From Lachnospiraceae bacterium (lineage in GTDB: Bacteria; Bacillota; Clostridia; Lachnospirales; Lachnospiraceae), in the NCBI GenBank assembly GCA_024680435.1, contig JAILCK010000005.1, positions 1-36,249 on the forward strand: 36,249 nt of DNA, in the 5' to 3' direction. Numbering within the stretch: the first letter of the stretch is position 1; each line of letters starts with the position of its first letter. Shown here piece by piece: positions 8,980 through 18,335 of this stretch. The position numbers and the translations under genes were made by a program. Below the pieces are notes generated by a model. That model had not been told where the DNA came from and made no database searches. It was given only the letters and a program-made list of their open reading frames with translations.

Positions 8980-10185
8980 TCAATCCTTAGCTAAGAGCTT
9001 ACCGCCACGCTTTGAAACTACGTCAAAGATAACTGCTGCAAGTAATACTCCGCCCTTTACAACCTTCTGCATGTTCTGGTCTACGCCCATAAGTGACATA
9101 CCAAGGTTGATAACGCCCATGAGGACCGCACCAATGATGATGCCGGGAACCGTACCGATTCCGCCGTATGCGCTGGCACCACCGATGAAACATGATCCGA
9201 TAGCATCCATTTCATAGTTCTGGCCGTATGTAGGCTGAGCTGATGTAAGTCTTGCTATTGTGATCATTCCGGCAAGTGCTGCCAAGAATCCCATGTTTGT
9301 ATATGCCAAGAAATAAACCTTATTTGTGTTGATACCTGAAAGCTTTGTAGCCTTTTCGTTACCGCCCACTGCGTAGAAGGCACGTCCGATTGTGGTGTTT
9401 GATGTAATGTAGTGGTAAATCAAAACTACAGCTACCACCCAAATCAAAACTGTAGGAATACCTTTGTGGAAAGATAAAGCTACACCAAAAGCTGTAAGTA
9501 CAGCTGTGATGGCAAGAGATTTAAACCAGAAAGCAAAAGGCTTTTCTGTTTCATAACCCTTGCTGCTTCTTATAAGTCTTTGCCTTATCTGTGAGAATAA
9601 GAATAAAGCAGCTGCAACCAAAGTTACCAATAAGCATAAGCCGTTTGCTCCACCCACAGTGAAAATTGCGGGTACATAACAGTTAGCACCGCCACCAAAC
9701 AACTTAACGAATGTTTCCTGTTCTTTGATAGATACTGTCAAACCATCAAGCACTACGTTACTTAAGCCTCTGAATGCAAGCATTCCGGCAAGTGTTGTGA
9801 TGAAGGGAGGTATTCTTACGTAAGCAATCCAGAAAGCCTGGAAAGCACCGATTGCAATACCTATTGCAAACATTACTGCTATAGCTGCATACATGTTCCA
9901 GTGGTGATTCATCATAAGTACTGCACCTACAGCACCAACGAAACATACAACCGAACCAACGGAAAGGTCGATGTTACCACCTGTCAAAATACAGAGCAGC
10001 ATACCCGTTGCAAGCACGAAAACGTATGCGTTCTGTGAGATCAAACTACTGATGTTCATGGGTGCAAGGATTGATCCCTGCGTCATTGTTGTAAAAAAGA
10101 TAACGACCAAAACCAGAACAATTATCATGGCATACTTTTTTACAAAAGTAATTGTGTCGCCTCTTCTTGCTTGTGTCTTTTCCAT
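8980..10185 (-). CDS. mmsB: Monosaccharide ABC transporter permease (MmsB/GguB/XylH-like)
   Basis: 401 aa; GNIDLSVGSVVCFVGAV, IPPFITTLAGMLAFRGL, GGNEKATKLSGINT, FIGGASAYGGIGTVPGIIIGA; long form with insert typical of multiple-monosaccharide permeases. Confidence 0.9.
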   Translation of the reverse strand: MEKTQARRGDTITFVKKYAMIIVLVLVVIFFTTMTQGSILAPMNISSLISQNAYVFVLATGMLLCILTGGNIDLSVGSVVCFVGAVGAVLMMNHHWNMYAAIAVMFAIGIAIGAFQAFWIAYVRIPPFITTLAGMLAFRGLSNVVLDGLTVSIKEQETFVKLFGGGANCYVPAIFTVGGANGLCLLVTLVAAALFLFSQIRQRLIRSSKGYETEKPFAFWFKSLAITAVLTAFGVALSFHKGIPTVLIWVVAVVLIYHYITSNTTIGRAFYAVGGNEKATKLSGINTNKVYFLAYTNMGFLAALAGMITIARLTSAQPTYGQNYEMDAIGSCFIGGASAYGGIGTVPGIIIGAVLMGVINLGMSLMGVDQNMQKVVKGGVLLAAVIFDVVSKRGGKLLAKD

Positions 10186-10196
10186 TTCTGTCCTCC

Positions 10197-11723
10197 TTAA
10201 GCTGTCCTTACGATGTGGGACATGATTTTTTCCTGAGTCGCTTCTTTTCCGTCAAGTTCCGCAACGATTCTACCTTCATTCATGACATAAATTCTGTCAC
10301 ACATACCGAGTATTTCAGGCATTTCAGAAGAAATCATGATAACCGACTTTCCTTCAGCAACCAATTGATTCATGATGCAGTAAATTTCATATTTTGCACC
10401 TACATCGATACCTCTTGTGGGTTCATCAAGAATCAAAACATCAGGATCGGCAAACATCCATTTTGCCAAGAGAACTTTTTGCTGGTTACCACCGCTTAAG
10501 TTTCCTACATTTTGTTCAACGGTAGGGCACTTGGTGTTTAACTTTTCTTTGTATTCAACAGCAACACCGTATTCTCTGTCTTTATCGATAACACCCTTGT
10601 TGCTTACACCTTCGAGATTTGCAATTGTTGTGTTTATCTTAATAGGATTTGATAAAATTAATCCGTTTCCTTTTCTGTCTTCTGTAACATATGCAAGCTT
10701 ATGTTTGATTGCCTGCTGTGCGTTATGAAGATGTACGGGTTTTCCGTCGATAAGCAGTTCTCCGCTTATATTTGTGCCGTAGCTCTTTCCGAATAAGCTC
10801 ATGGCAAGCTCGGTTCTTCCTGCTCCCATAAGTCCGGAAATACCTACGATTTCACCTCTTCTTACGTTTATGCTTACATCGTCAACAACCTTTTTCTCGG
10901 TGTAAAGAGGATGATAAACCGTCCAGTTTCTAACTTCCATCTTAATATCACCGATGTTACTTTCTCTCTTGGGAAAACGGTCTTCGATTTCTCTACCAAC
11001 CATTCCCTTAATGATTCGGTTCTCTGATAAATCGTCTTTTTCTTTATCAAGAGTTTCTATGGTTGAACCGTCTCGCAAAACAGTAACTTTATCAGCCACG
11101 TAAGATACTTCGTTTAGCTTGTGAGAAATTAAGATTGAAGTCATTCCTTCGCTCTTAAACTTTAAAAGAAGATCGAGCAAAGCCTTTGTGTCTTCTTCGT
11201 TAAGAGACGCTGTAGGTTCATCCAAAATAAGAAGTTTTGCATTTTTTGCAAGTGCCTTGGCTATTTCTACAAGCTGCTGTTTACCTACACCTATATCCTT
11301 AATTAACGTCTGCGGATTTTCTTTAAGACCTACCATCTTAAGGTACTTAGCCGCAAGCTCATTTGTTTCATTCCAATCAATTTTGTATTTACTACCGCGT
11401 TCATTACCAAGAAACATGTTCTCGGCAATTGACATATAAGGAATCAACGCCAATTCCTGGTGAATTATAACGATTCCTTTGCTTTCGCTGTCTTTAATTA
11501 CATTAAAATGGCAAACCTCACCATTATAAACAATATCTCCTTCATACGTGCCGTACGGATAAATTCCGCTAAGCACATTCATAAGGGTAGACTTCCCTGC
11601 GCCATTTTCGCCGACAAGAGCGTGAATCTCACCCTCTTCTACCTGAAAATTTACATTATCGAGTGCTTTTACACCGGGAAAAGTTTTGGTTATATTCTTC
11701 ATTTCAAGTAATACGTTAGCCAA
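10197..11723 (-). CDS. mmsA: Monosaccharide ABC transporter ATP-binding protein (two ABC domains)
   Basis: 508 aa; [77 protein letters not shown]. Confidence 0.94.
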   Translation of the reverse strand: MANVLLEMKNITKTFPGVKALDNVNFQVEEGEIHALVGENGAGKSTLMNVLSGIYPYGTYEGDIVYNGEVCHFNVIKDSESKGIVIIHQELALIPYMSIAENMFLGNERGSKYKIDWNETNELAAKYLKMVGLKENPQTLIKDIGVGKQQLVEIAKALAKNAKLLILDEPTASLNEEDTKALLDLLLKFKSEGMTSILISHKLNEVSYVADKVTVLRDGSTIETLDKEKDDLSENRIIKGMVGREIEDRFPKRESNIGDIKMEVRNWTVYHPLYTEKKVVDDVSINVRRGEIVGISGLMGAGRTELAMSLFGKSYGTNISGELLIDGKPVHLHNAQQAIKHKLAYVTEDRKGNGLILSNPIKINTTIANLEGVSNKGVIDKDREYGVAVEYKEKLNTKCPTVEQNVGNLSGGNQQKVLLAKWMFADPDVLILDEPTRGIDVGAKYEIYCIMNQLVAEGKSVIMISSEMPEILGMCDRIYVMNEGRIVAELDGKEATQEKIMSHIVRTA

Positions 11724-11795
11724 CTTAATCCCTCCCTATATCTTTCTTAAAAACAGCAGGCGGGGGATAACCCGCCTGCCAATAGTTTTTACTGA

Positions 11796-12860
11796 TTACT
11801 GAAGTTCGCTCTCTTTGTAATAACCTGAGTCAATAAGTAACTCTTTGTAGTTGTTAACGTCTGCAAATACAGGCTCGCAAAGGAATGAAGGAATGATACC
11901 TGTTCCGTTGTCGTATGTCTTTGTATCGTTAACGGGAGCTTCTGTTCCCTTCATGATAGCGTCAACCATTTCTACGGTCTTAGCTGCAAGAGTACGTGTA
12001 TCCTTAAAGATAGACATTGACTGCTTGCCCTTAATCATATTCTTAACGTTTGCGATATCACAGTCCTGACCTGTAATGATGGGCCAATTGTCGTGTGTAC
12101 CTTCGTAGTTAGCTTCGAGTGAGTTTGTAACACCCATAGCTGTTGAGTCGTTTGATGCCATAACTGCATCAAGCTGTGTTCCGTCAGAGTAGTTCTTTGC
12201 GATGATTGCATCGAATCTTGACTGAGCGTTTTCTGTTGACCAACCTGCTGTTGCAACAGTAGCGAAGTCTGTCTGACCTGACTTAACAACGAGCTGTCCG
12301 TTGTCGATGTACTTCTGAAGAACGTCCATTGCTCCACCAAAGAAGAAACGAGCGTTGTTGTCACCGGGGTCACCTGTGATAAGTTCGATATTGAAGGGGC
12401 CCTTGCCATCCTTAAGACCGAGCTGTTCTTCGATGTATTCGCCCTGCTTTGTTCCTACCATGTAGTTATCGAATGTAGCATAGTAAGAAACTGCATCAGA
12501 GTTCATAATCAAACGGTCGTATGCGATAACCTTAACGCCTTTTTCTTTAGCCTGAGCTAAAACGGTTCCGAGTGAATCACCTTCGATAGAAGCGATAACC
12601 AAAACCTTACATCCTGATGAGATCATGTTCTCAATCTGAGAAACCTGAGTAGCGATATCGTTTGAAGCGTACTGAAGGTCAACTGTGTAGCCGGCCTTTT
12701 CAAGCTGTTCCTTCATGTTAGCGCCATCCTGATTCCATCTCTGTAAATCTTTAGTAGGCATTGCAACACCAACTTTGTTGGCGCTTCCGCCGGCGCCGCA
12801 TCCGGTAAGCATAGCTGCTACCATAACGACTGCAAGGATTAAACTTAAAAGTTTTTTCAT
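11796..12860 (-). CDS. chvE: Sugar ABC transporter substrate-binding lipoprotein (ChvE-like)
   Basis: Start moved from the ORF-track 12911 to ATG at 12860, which has a GGGAGG RBS and lipoprotein signal MKKLLSLILAVVMVAAMLTGCGAG; body VGVAMPTKDLQRWNQDGANMKEQLEKAGYTVDLQYASNDIATQVSQIENMI. Confidence 0.9.
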   Translation of the reverse strand: MKKLLSLILAVVMVAAMLTGCGAGGSANKVGVAMPTKDLQRWNQDGANMKEQLEKAGYTVDLQYASNDIATQVSQIENMISSGCKVLVIASIEGDSLGTVLAQAKEKGVKVIAYDRLIMNSDAVSYYATFDNYMVGTKQGEYIEEQLGLKDGKGPFNIELITGDPGDNNARFFFGGAMDVLQKYIDNGQLVVKSGQTDFATVATAGWSTENAQSRFDAIIAKNYSDGTQLDAVMASNDSTAMGVTNSLEANYEGTHDNWPIITGQDCDIANVKNMIKGKQSMSIFKDTRTLAAKTVEMVDAIMKGTEAPVNDTKTYDNGTGIIPSFLCEPVFADVNNYKELLIDSGYYKESELQ

Positions 12861-12970
12861 TTTAATTCCTCCCAAAATATTTAGTTTTTTGATACACCTA
12901 AATGCTATCATAATTAACTGGTAATTAATTTTCGGCTCTCTTGATTATTTTTCCAAAAAAAATTGCTATA

Positions 12971-13010
12971 AAAAAAGAACCGTGTAATTTTTTGTCATCA
13001 CACGATTCTT
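12971..13010 (-). terminator. Terminator/attenuator between the XylF-like and ChvE-like genes
   Basis: Stem GAACCGTGT (12977-12985)/ACACGATTC (13000-13008, one G-U pair on the transcript) followed on the minus strand by a T-run. Confidence 0.75.
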
Positions 13011-13029
13011 TAAACAATTTTTTACTATC

Positions 13030-14079
13030 CTACTTTGGCATCTTCTCGGGAACGTTTAAATATACTTCTTCCTTTAAATGAAAACCGCTTCCTATAATAA
13101 CTTCATTCATATTGTCTTTTGTAACGGGAGTGGGCTTTAATCCGATATATGGAATAACATATTTTCCGTCACTTATGGATGTAACATCATCACCTTCCAA
13201 TGTTTCTCCGTTTGCAAGATCAATCGCACATTCAGCCGCTCTTTTTGCAAGCTTTTCAACAGGCTTATAAACCGTCATTGTCTGGGTGCCTTCCACTATT
13301 CTCTGGCAGGCTTCCAAGTCAGCATCCTGGCCTACAACTTCTATTTCTCCCGCCATTCTTTTTTCAGCCAAAGCTCTTATAACCTGTCCCGCAAGGTTAT
13401 CGTTTCCGCACATGATTGCGTCAATGTTAGAGACAACATCCGGATTATTGTAAATGTATTCTGCAGCAAACTCTGCTCTCCAACCGTCGCAATGCATGGA
13501 ATCAACAATGGTCATGTTCTTTCTGTTGCATACGGCTTCAAATCCTGTTTCCACCAAAGGAACGTTATTATCTAAAGGTGAGCCACCAAGCATAAGCACT
13601 CTTTTTCCATCAGGATTATTTTCAGCCAAGGCCTCGCCCATAAGATTTCCAACCATTTCATTATCAAAGGTAATGTATAAATCCGCGTTTGAATTGGTGA
13701 CTAATCTATCGTAGGCAATTATCTTTATTCCCGCATCCTTTGCTTTATCCACAACATCCTTCAAAGAATCGGAATCTATACACACAATTACGATTACATC
13801 CACACCTTTTTTAACAAAGTACTCTATTTGCTCTATCTGCTTATCCACATCACCGTTTGCATTTTGCACATTAACGGTAGCTCCTAATTCTTTTGCGGTA
13901 GAAACAAATACATCTCTGTCTCTTTGCCATCTTTCTATAACAAAAGAGTCAAAACTCATTCCTATTTCAATTTTATCTTTATCCTCAGCAGGCTTTAACT
14001 GCTCATTTCCTCTTTTTGACCCACACCCCATTAAAAGACACATTGAAAGGATAAATAAAAGTAACCTCCCTTTTTTCAC
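13030..14079 (-). CDS. XylF-like sugar-binding lipoprotein
   Basis: 349 aa, GTG start; lipobox LMGCG; VIERWQRDRDVFVSTAKELGATVNVQNANG, IIAYDRLVTNSNADLYITFDNEMVG, GGSPLDNN, VVGQDADLEACQRIVEGTQTMTVYKP closely resembles E. coli XylF. Confidence 0.9.
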   Translation of the reverse strand: MKKGRLLLFILSMCLLMGCGSKRGNEQLKPAEDKDKIEIGMSFDSFVIERWQRDRDVFVSTAKELGATVNVQNANGDVDKQIEQIEYFVKKGVDVIVIVCIDSDSLKDVVDKAKDAGIKIIAYDRLVTNSNADLYITFDNEMVGNLMGEALAENNPDGKRVLMLGGSPLDNNVPLVETGFEAVCNRKNMTIVDSMHCDGWRAEFAAEYIYNNPDVVSNIDAIMCGNDNLAGQVIRALAEKRMAGEIEVVGQDADLEACQRIVEGTQTMTVYKPVEKLAKRAAECAIDLANGETLEGDDVTSISDGKYVIPYIGLKPTPVTKDNMNEVIIGSGFHLKEEVYLNVPEKMPK

Positions 14080-15663
14080 TTACTTACCCTCCCTGTATTC
14101 TGTAGGTGTGACTCCTACGTTCTTTCTGAATGATTTGCTAAAGTAATTAGGATCTGAGTATCCGCACATTGTACATATTTCTTTCATTGAATACTGCGTG
14201 GAGTTTAAAAGGTCTTTGGCCTTTTCGATCCTAAGCTTAGTAAGATAATCGATAAAGTTTTCTTTTGTATTTTCTTTAAAAATCCTGCTTAAATAATATG
14301 AGCTGATATTTACCGCCATTGACACATCATCAAGAGTTATGCTCTTTGTGTAATTTGCTTCAATATATTCTTTTGCAGCCTTTATTACATCATTTGAGCT
14401 TTCGACTTTTTTGTTAAGCACATTTACACAGGAAAATTCTATTTTGTCTTTAAACCAGTCCCAAAGGCTTTCCATGTCCGTAAGCTTCATGATTTCCGGA
14501 AGGTATTCATGTCTGTCTTCAAACCTGTATGTCATGCCTCCGCTCTCATAAGCAATAGACTCAGCTCTTAAAGCAAATTCCAAAGCCTTTAATCTTGCAT
14601 CCATAAAGTCTCTTTGGCCCATCCAGTTAAAGTATTCTTTACCGGTGCTTAAAGCTGCATCCACTCTTCCTTTTTCGACTTCTTCAAAGAACTTTCTTTC
14701 AAGTTCAATAGGATAGTCGCCGGAATATCCGCATCCTATGGGAAGGTCGTCTGCGTGAGCAACGGAGTTTGTGGTAATGATTAAAGCATTTATTGCCTCT
14801 CTATAAGAGCTTTCCATATTTTCAAGTTTACTTACTCTTCCTATTCCGATTCTGAAAGCAATATCTGTCTTTTCATTTAATTTATGTACAAAATCTCTTG
14901 CCTTTGAAATAACGGATTCTCTTTGCGAATAGGTCATTTCTTCATCTTCAAAGGGCACCAAAACCGCGATTTTGTTACCCATAACGGAACCTACCATAGC
15001 ATCAAAGTAAAGCTTTAAATATTCTCTTATATCTTTGTATTCTCTTTGAATTCTGACACTGGAACCTACGGCGTTTGTCATATGATTTCCTTCTTTTTCA
15101 TCACCAAAGACAATGGCCATCATGTAGGCGTTTTCTGTTTTTATATCAAGCATTGCTTTATAGTTTTGAACGTCTTCTTCAAAATGCTCGTGAAATAAAA
15201 GGTCGTAAATAAATCCGTTTTCCAAAATAGGTACGACGGTTTCAAGCTTTTCTTTTACAAGCAAATCGTTTGAACGTCTTGTTTTTTCTTCAGAAACAAT
15301 AGCCATGGCTTTTTTAAGAGCAGCAATCATTTTATTCTTTTCCATGGGCTTTGTTAAATATTCAATGGCTCCAAGTTTGATTGCTTCCTGTGCATAGTCA
15401 AACTTATCGTAGGCAGACATAACGATAAAGATAACATTGTCGTTTGACTTTCTGATTTCACGCATGGCATCTATGCCGTTTATTCCGGGCATCTGAATAT
15501 CCATAATGGCAATGTCGGGTCTAAACTGCTCTGCAAGCTCGATTACATTTCGCCCGGTTTTTGCATATTCAATTCTGCATTCGTCCTGAAATTCTTTTTG
15601 TATTAAGAATTTCAAAGAATCGATTACGATTCCCTCGTCGTCTGCAAGCATTATCTTATACAT
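14080..15663 (-). CDS. Response regulator with AraC-type HTH output (YesN-like)
   Basis: REC domain MYKIMLADDEGIVIDSLK..., PDIAIMDIQMPGINGIDAM, YLTKPMEK; C-terminal AraC HTH ISSYYLSRIFKENTKENFIDYLTKLRIEKAKDLL...CGYSDPNYFSKSFRKNVGVTPTEYR. Start moved from the ORF-track 15729 to ATG 15663, which overlaps the kinase stop. Confidence 0.93.
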   Translation of the reverse strand: MYKIMLADDEGIVIDSLKFLIQKEFQDECRIEYAKTGRNVIELAEQFRPDIAIMDIQMPGINGIDAMREIRKSNDNVIFIVMSAYDKFDYAQEAIKLGAIEYLTKPMEKNKMIAALKKAMAIVSEEKTRRSNDLLVKEKLETVVPILENGFIYDLLFHEHFEEDVQNYKAMLDIKTENAYMMAIVFGDEKEGNHMTNAVGSSVRIQREYKDIREYLKLYFDAMVGSVMGNKIAVLVPFEDEEMTYSQRESVISKARDFVHKLNEKTDIAFRIGIGRVSKLENMESSYREAINALIITTNSVAHADDLPIGCGYSGDYPIELERKFFEEVEKGRVDAALSTGKEYFNWMGQRDFMDARLKALEFALRAESIAYESGGMTYRFEDRHEYLPEIMKLTDMESLWDWFKDKIEFSCVNVLNKKVESSNDVIKAAKEYIEANYTKSITLDDVSMAVNISSYYLSRIFKENTKENFIDYLTKLRIEKAKDLLNSTQYSMKEICTMCGYSDPNYFSKSFRKNVGVTPTEYREGK

Positions 15664-17140
15664 CGTCTGTCTCCTTGATATCAAGATATATTTTAAACTT
15701 TGAGCCTTTATTTTCGCCTTCGCTCTCAACGCTCATAACGTCTTCACTTCCCACAAACAGCTTAAGCCTTGCCATAACGTTATCCATTCCGATTCCGTTT
15801 GAAGATTTCTTTGAAGAGCTTATGGGTGTTCCGTTCATAAGGTGCTCTATGGTTTCTTGGTCCATACCTATTCCGTTATCTTCTATGCAAATGCATGCAA
15901 CGTCGTCAAGCCTGTAAACACTCATTTTAATCTTGCCTTCGCCCATCATGTCTCTGATTCCGTGGTTTACACAATTTTCAATAATGGGCTGCAAAATCAT
16001 GGCAGGCATGGGTACGTTTAAAAGTGAAGAATCTATTTCTTTTTCATAGTGAATTTCACCGGAAAAACGCACATTTAATATGTATATATAGTTGTCGACA
16101 AGCTCAAGTTCCTCTCCGATAGTAACGGTCTTTTCGCCCTTTTTTACATTGTATCTAAAAAACTCCGCCATTACCTGCACGTATTCATAGGTCCTGTCCG
16201 CTCCCTCCATCATTGCAAGCTGGGCACCCGCATTAAGAGTGTTAAAAAGAAAATGCGGGTTAATCTGAGCCTGAAGGTATTTTAACTGGGCATCTTTAAG
16301 GTGAGCTTCCATTTTAAGTTCTTTTTCTTTTAACTCTCTTTCCGTCTCGGCGCTTTTACGCATCTTTTCAATGTAATCCTGGATGCTTACCACCATTTTG
16401 TTAAATGCCTTGGTAACAACACCGATTTCATCTTCTGCTTCAACGGGCAAAGAAGCTATTTCGAAGTTTCCTTTTGCTACTTCATCCGCCACTCCTTTTA
16501 AGTTTCTTAAAGGCCTAATCAATTGCTCTGTAAGCTTTAAAATCAAAAGAGCATTTGCAAAAATAACTACGATCATTATAAGATTTCCGGCTGTTTCAAA
16601 TCGCCTGAAAGAAGTCACCAAGCCTCTGTAGTTTTCGGAGTTTTCCTTAAACTGTTCGTTATTCAAACTGTAAATATATGTATTTATATAGCCGTATAGT
16701 TTGGTGGCATCATCGTATCTTTCACGGTACTTTTCTACGTTTCTTCCACGCTTAGCTTCAATAGTCTGTTCTACTTCATTTAAATAAATGTAGGACATAT
16801 TTTTAATGGAGCGCTGCATTCTGTCCAAGGCTTTTTCCGACACGCTGCTGTCTAAGTCTTCCACCATCTCTTCGTATTCTTGCGCACTCTTATAATAGTC
16901 TTCCAAAGCATCGCTTGTTTTTGTGTTTAGAAATTCCGTCATGTTATCCTGCACAGCTTTAATGGATGCGGACAGTTCATTAAGCTCTAGGTTTGCTCTG
17001 TAAACCGTATCGATTTTATCCGCCATACTGTTAATTGAAAACAGTAAGACAATGTTAATCATAAATACAAGCAAGTTTACGGAGAGGGTGATTCCCATCA
17101 TTTTTACCTGAAGAGGAAGATTACGGAGTTTTGTCTTCAT
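15656..17140 (-). CDS. Sensor histidine kinase (YesM/LytS-like, His_kinase family)
   Basis: 494 aa; N-terminal TM, HAMP-like segment, LKYLQAQINPHFLFNTLNAGAQLA, IEDNGIGMD, GIGMDNVMARLKLFVG. Confidence 0.93.
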   Translation of the reverse strand: MKTKLRNLPLQVKMMGITLSVNLLVFMINIVLLFSINSMADKIDTVYRANLELNELSASIKAVQDNMTEFLNTKTSDALEDYYKSAQEYEEMVEDLDSSVSEKALDRMQRSIKNMSYIYLNEVEQTIEAKRGRNVEKYRERYDDATKLYGYINTYIYSLNNEQFKENSENYRGLVTSFRRFETAGNLIMIVVIFANALLILKLTEQLIRPLRNLKGVADEVAKGNFEIASLPVEAEDEIGVVTKAFNKMVVSIQDYIEKMRKSAETERELKEKELKMEAHLKDAQLKYLQAQINPHFLFNTLNAGAQLAMMEGADRTYEYVQVMAEFFRYNVKKGEKTVTIGEELELVDNYIYILNVRFSGEIHYEKEIDSSLLNVPMPAMILQPIIENCVNHGIRDMMGEGKIKMSVYRLDDVACICIEDNGIGMDQETIEHLMNGTPISSSKKSSNGIGMDNVMARLKLFVGSEDVMSVESEGENKGSKFKIYLDIKETDDV

Positions 17141-18176
17141 TTTCTTCCTCCTCTCTGTAGGTGGAAACGTTTGAGCTGTTTATAACCGAAACGTCCGCCA
17201 CAAAGTATTGGCTTGTATTCCCATATTCTAAGTATTCACTTAAGGCATCTATGCAATACTGTCCCATCTGCTTTGCATCAATAGAAATGGTTGCATAGAT
17301 TACGTTTCTTTCTATTCCTTTTAAAATAGCTTCAGAATCGTAATAACCCAAAATATTAACAAGACCTACATCGTTATATTCAACTACCGTCTGATAGACG
17401 CTCGTTGTATCGATTTCGTTAAGGCAAACAACTATATCGGGAAGGTCGTTTCTGTTTTCTATAAACATATTTCTTACAGATTCTTCAACAGAAAAGTTAC
17501 TCGACTCATCCACCAAAAACATGGACATTTCAATAGGTTTTACAATGACTTTTGATCCGCTTTCAATTGTCTCCTGCATTGCCGAAAACAAAATGTTTTG
17601 GCCAAGATCGTCTGCATTCGCATCCACCAACACCACAACTTTAATGCTCTCATCCGGAAATGGCTTTGAAGTGGCCCTTGAAAGCACAAGCTTTCCGTAC
17701 TCGCTTCCAAGCTCATAATTTGAAATACCCACAAAGCTTATTCTCTCGGATTTTCTGTTATCCGTATTTAAAGTAACTACAGGAATTCCCATTTCATATG
17801 CTTTATGAATGGCCTCAGTCATTTCATCGCTTTCGTTTGCTTCAACAATAATTCCGTCAACACCCGAAGCAATGGCTATTTCCATAAGCTCAGTTTCCGA
17901 ATACTCTTTTGAGAGGTTTTCGGAAATCATGTCTACATACGCATTTTTTTCTTTTCCCGCTTCAAAAGTTGACTTATATAAGGACTGCCAAAAAGACGAC
18001 TTCGAATCCGTCGAAATCATCGCATAGTATTTATCGTAATGCTCTTTTTGTTCTGTTTTTCTCAGGGTTTTACTGTACGAAATAAAGAAAAATATAAGTA
18101 AACCGGTAAGGCACACAAGCACCCCGGTTATCGCCCAGATGATTATAGAATTCAAGTAACCCCTTACTTTTTTCAT
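17121..18176 (-). CDS. Membrane-anchored periplasmic-binding-protein-like sugar sensor (XylFII-like)
   Basis: 351 aa; N-terminal TM helix IIIWAITGVLVCLTGLLIFFFIS rather than a lipobox, followed by type 1 PBP fold (GVDGIIVEANESDEMTEAIHKAYEMGIPVVTLNTDN...). Overlaps the kinase gene by 20 nt. Confidence 0.85.
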   Translation of the reverse strand: MKKVRGYLNSIIIWAITGVLVCLTGLLIFFFISYSKTLRKTEQKEHYDKYYAMISTDSKSSFWQSLYKSTFEAGKEKNAYVDMISENLSKEYSETELMEIAIASGVDGIIVEANESDEMTEAIHKAYEMGIPVVTLNTDNRKSERISFVGISNYELGSEYGKLVLSRATSKPFPDESIKVVVLVDANADDLGQNILFSAMQETIESGSKVIVKPIEMSMFLVDESSNFSVEESVRNMFIENRNDLPDIVVCLNEIDTTSVYQTVVEYNDVGLVNILGYYDSEAILKGIERNVIYATISIDAKQMGQYCIDALSEYLEYGNTSQYFVADVSVINSSNVSTYREEEENEDKTP

Positions 18177-18260
18177 CTATACCCCCGTTTTTACGGTATG
18201 ACACTATTATAAAAAGGTTCATAAATATGTGCAAGATTAGGTTTTGACCTGTAAGGCTCG

Positions 18261-18290
18261 TTGTGCTTATCTTACATACTATGCTATAAT
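18261..18290 (+). promoter_or_regulatory. Extended -10 promoter upstream of GtrII-like gene
   Basis: TTGTGC-18 nt-TATAAT with TG extension (atgcTATAAT), about 45 nt upstream of the ATG at 18336. Confidence 0.55.
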
Positions 18291-18335
18291 TCTTGCTGTA
18301 TTATGCATCCATGAAAGGATAATCGTAAGTTTATT

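Noticed and set aside
12035-12409. Minus-strand 124-aa Ser/Thr/Gln-rich ORF
   Set aside because: Alternative frame within the ChvE-like gene on the same strand; no independent RBS or domain.
12861-12911. Upstream 17-aa N-terminal extension of the ChvE-like ORF in the ORF track
   Set aside because: Internal ATG at 12860 has a strong RBS and begins a canonical lipoprotein signal peptide; the extension would disrupt it.
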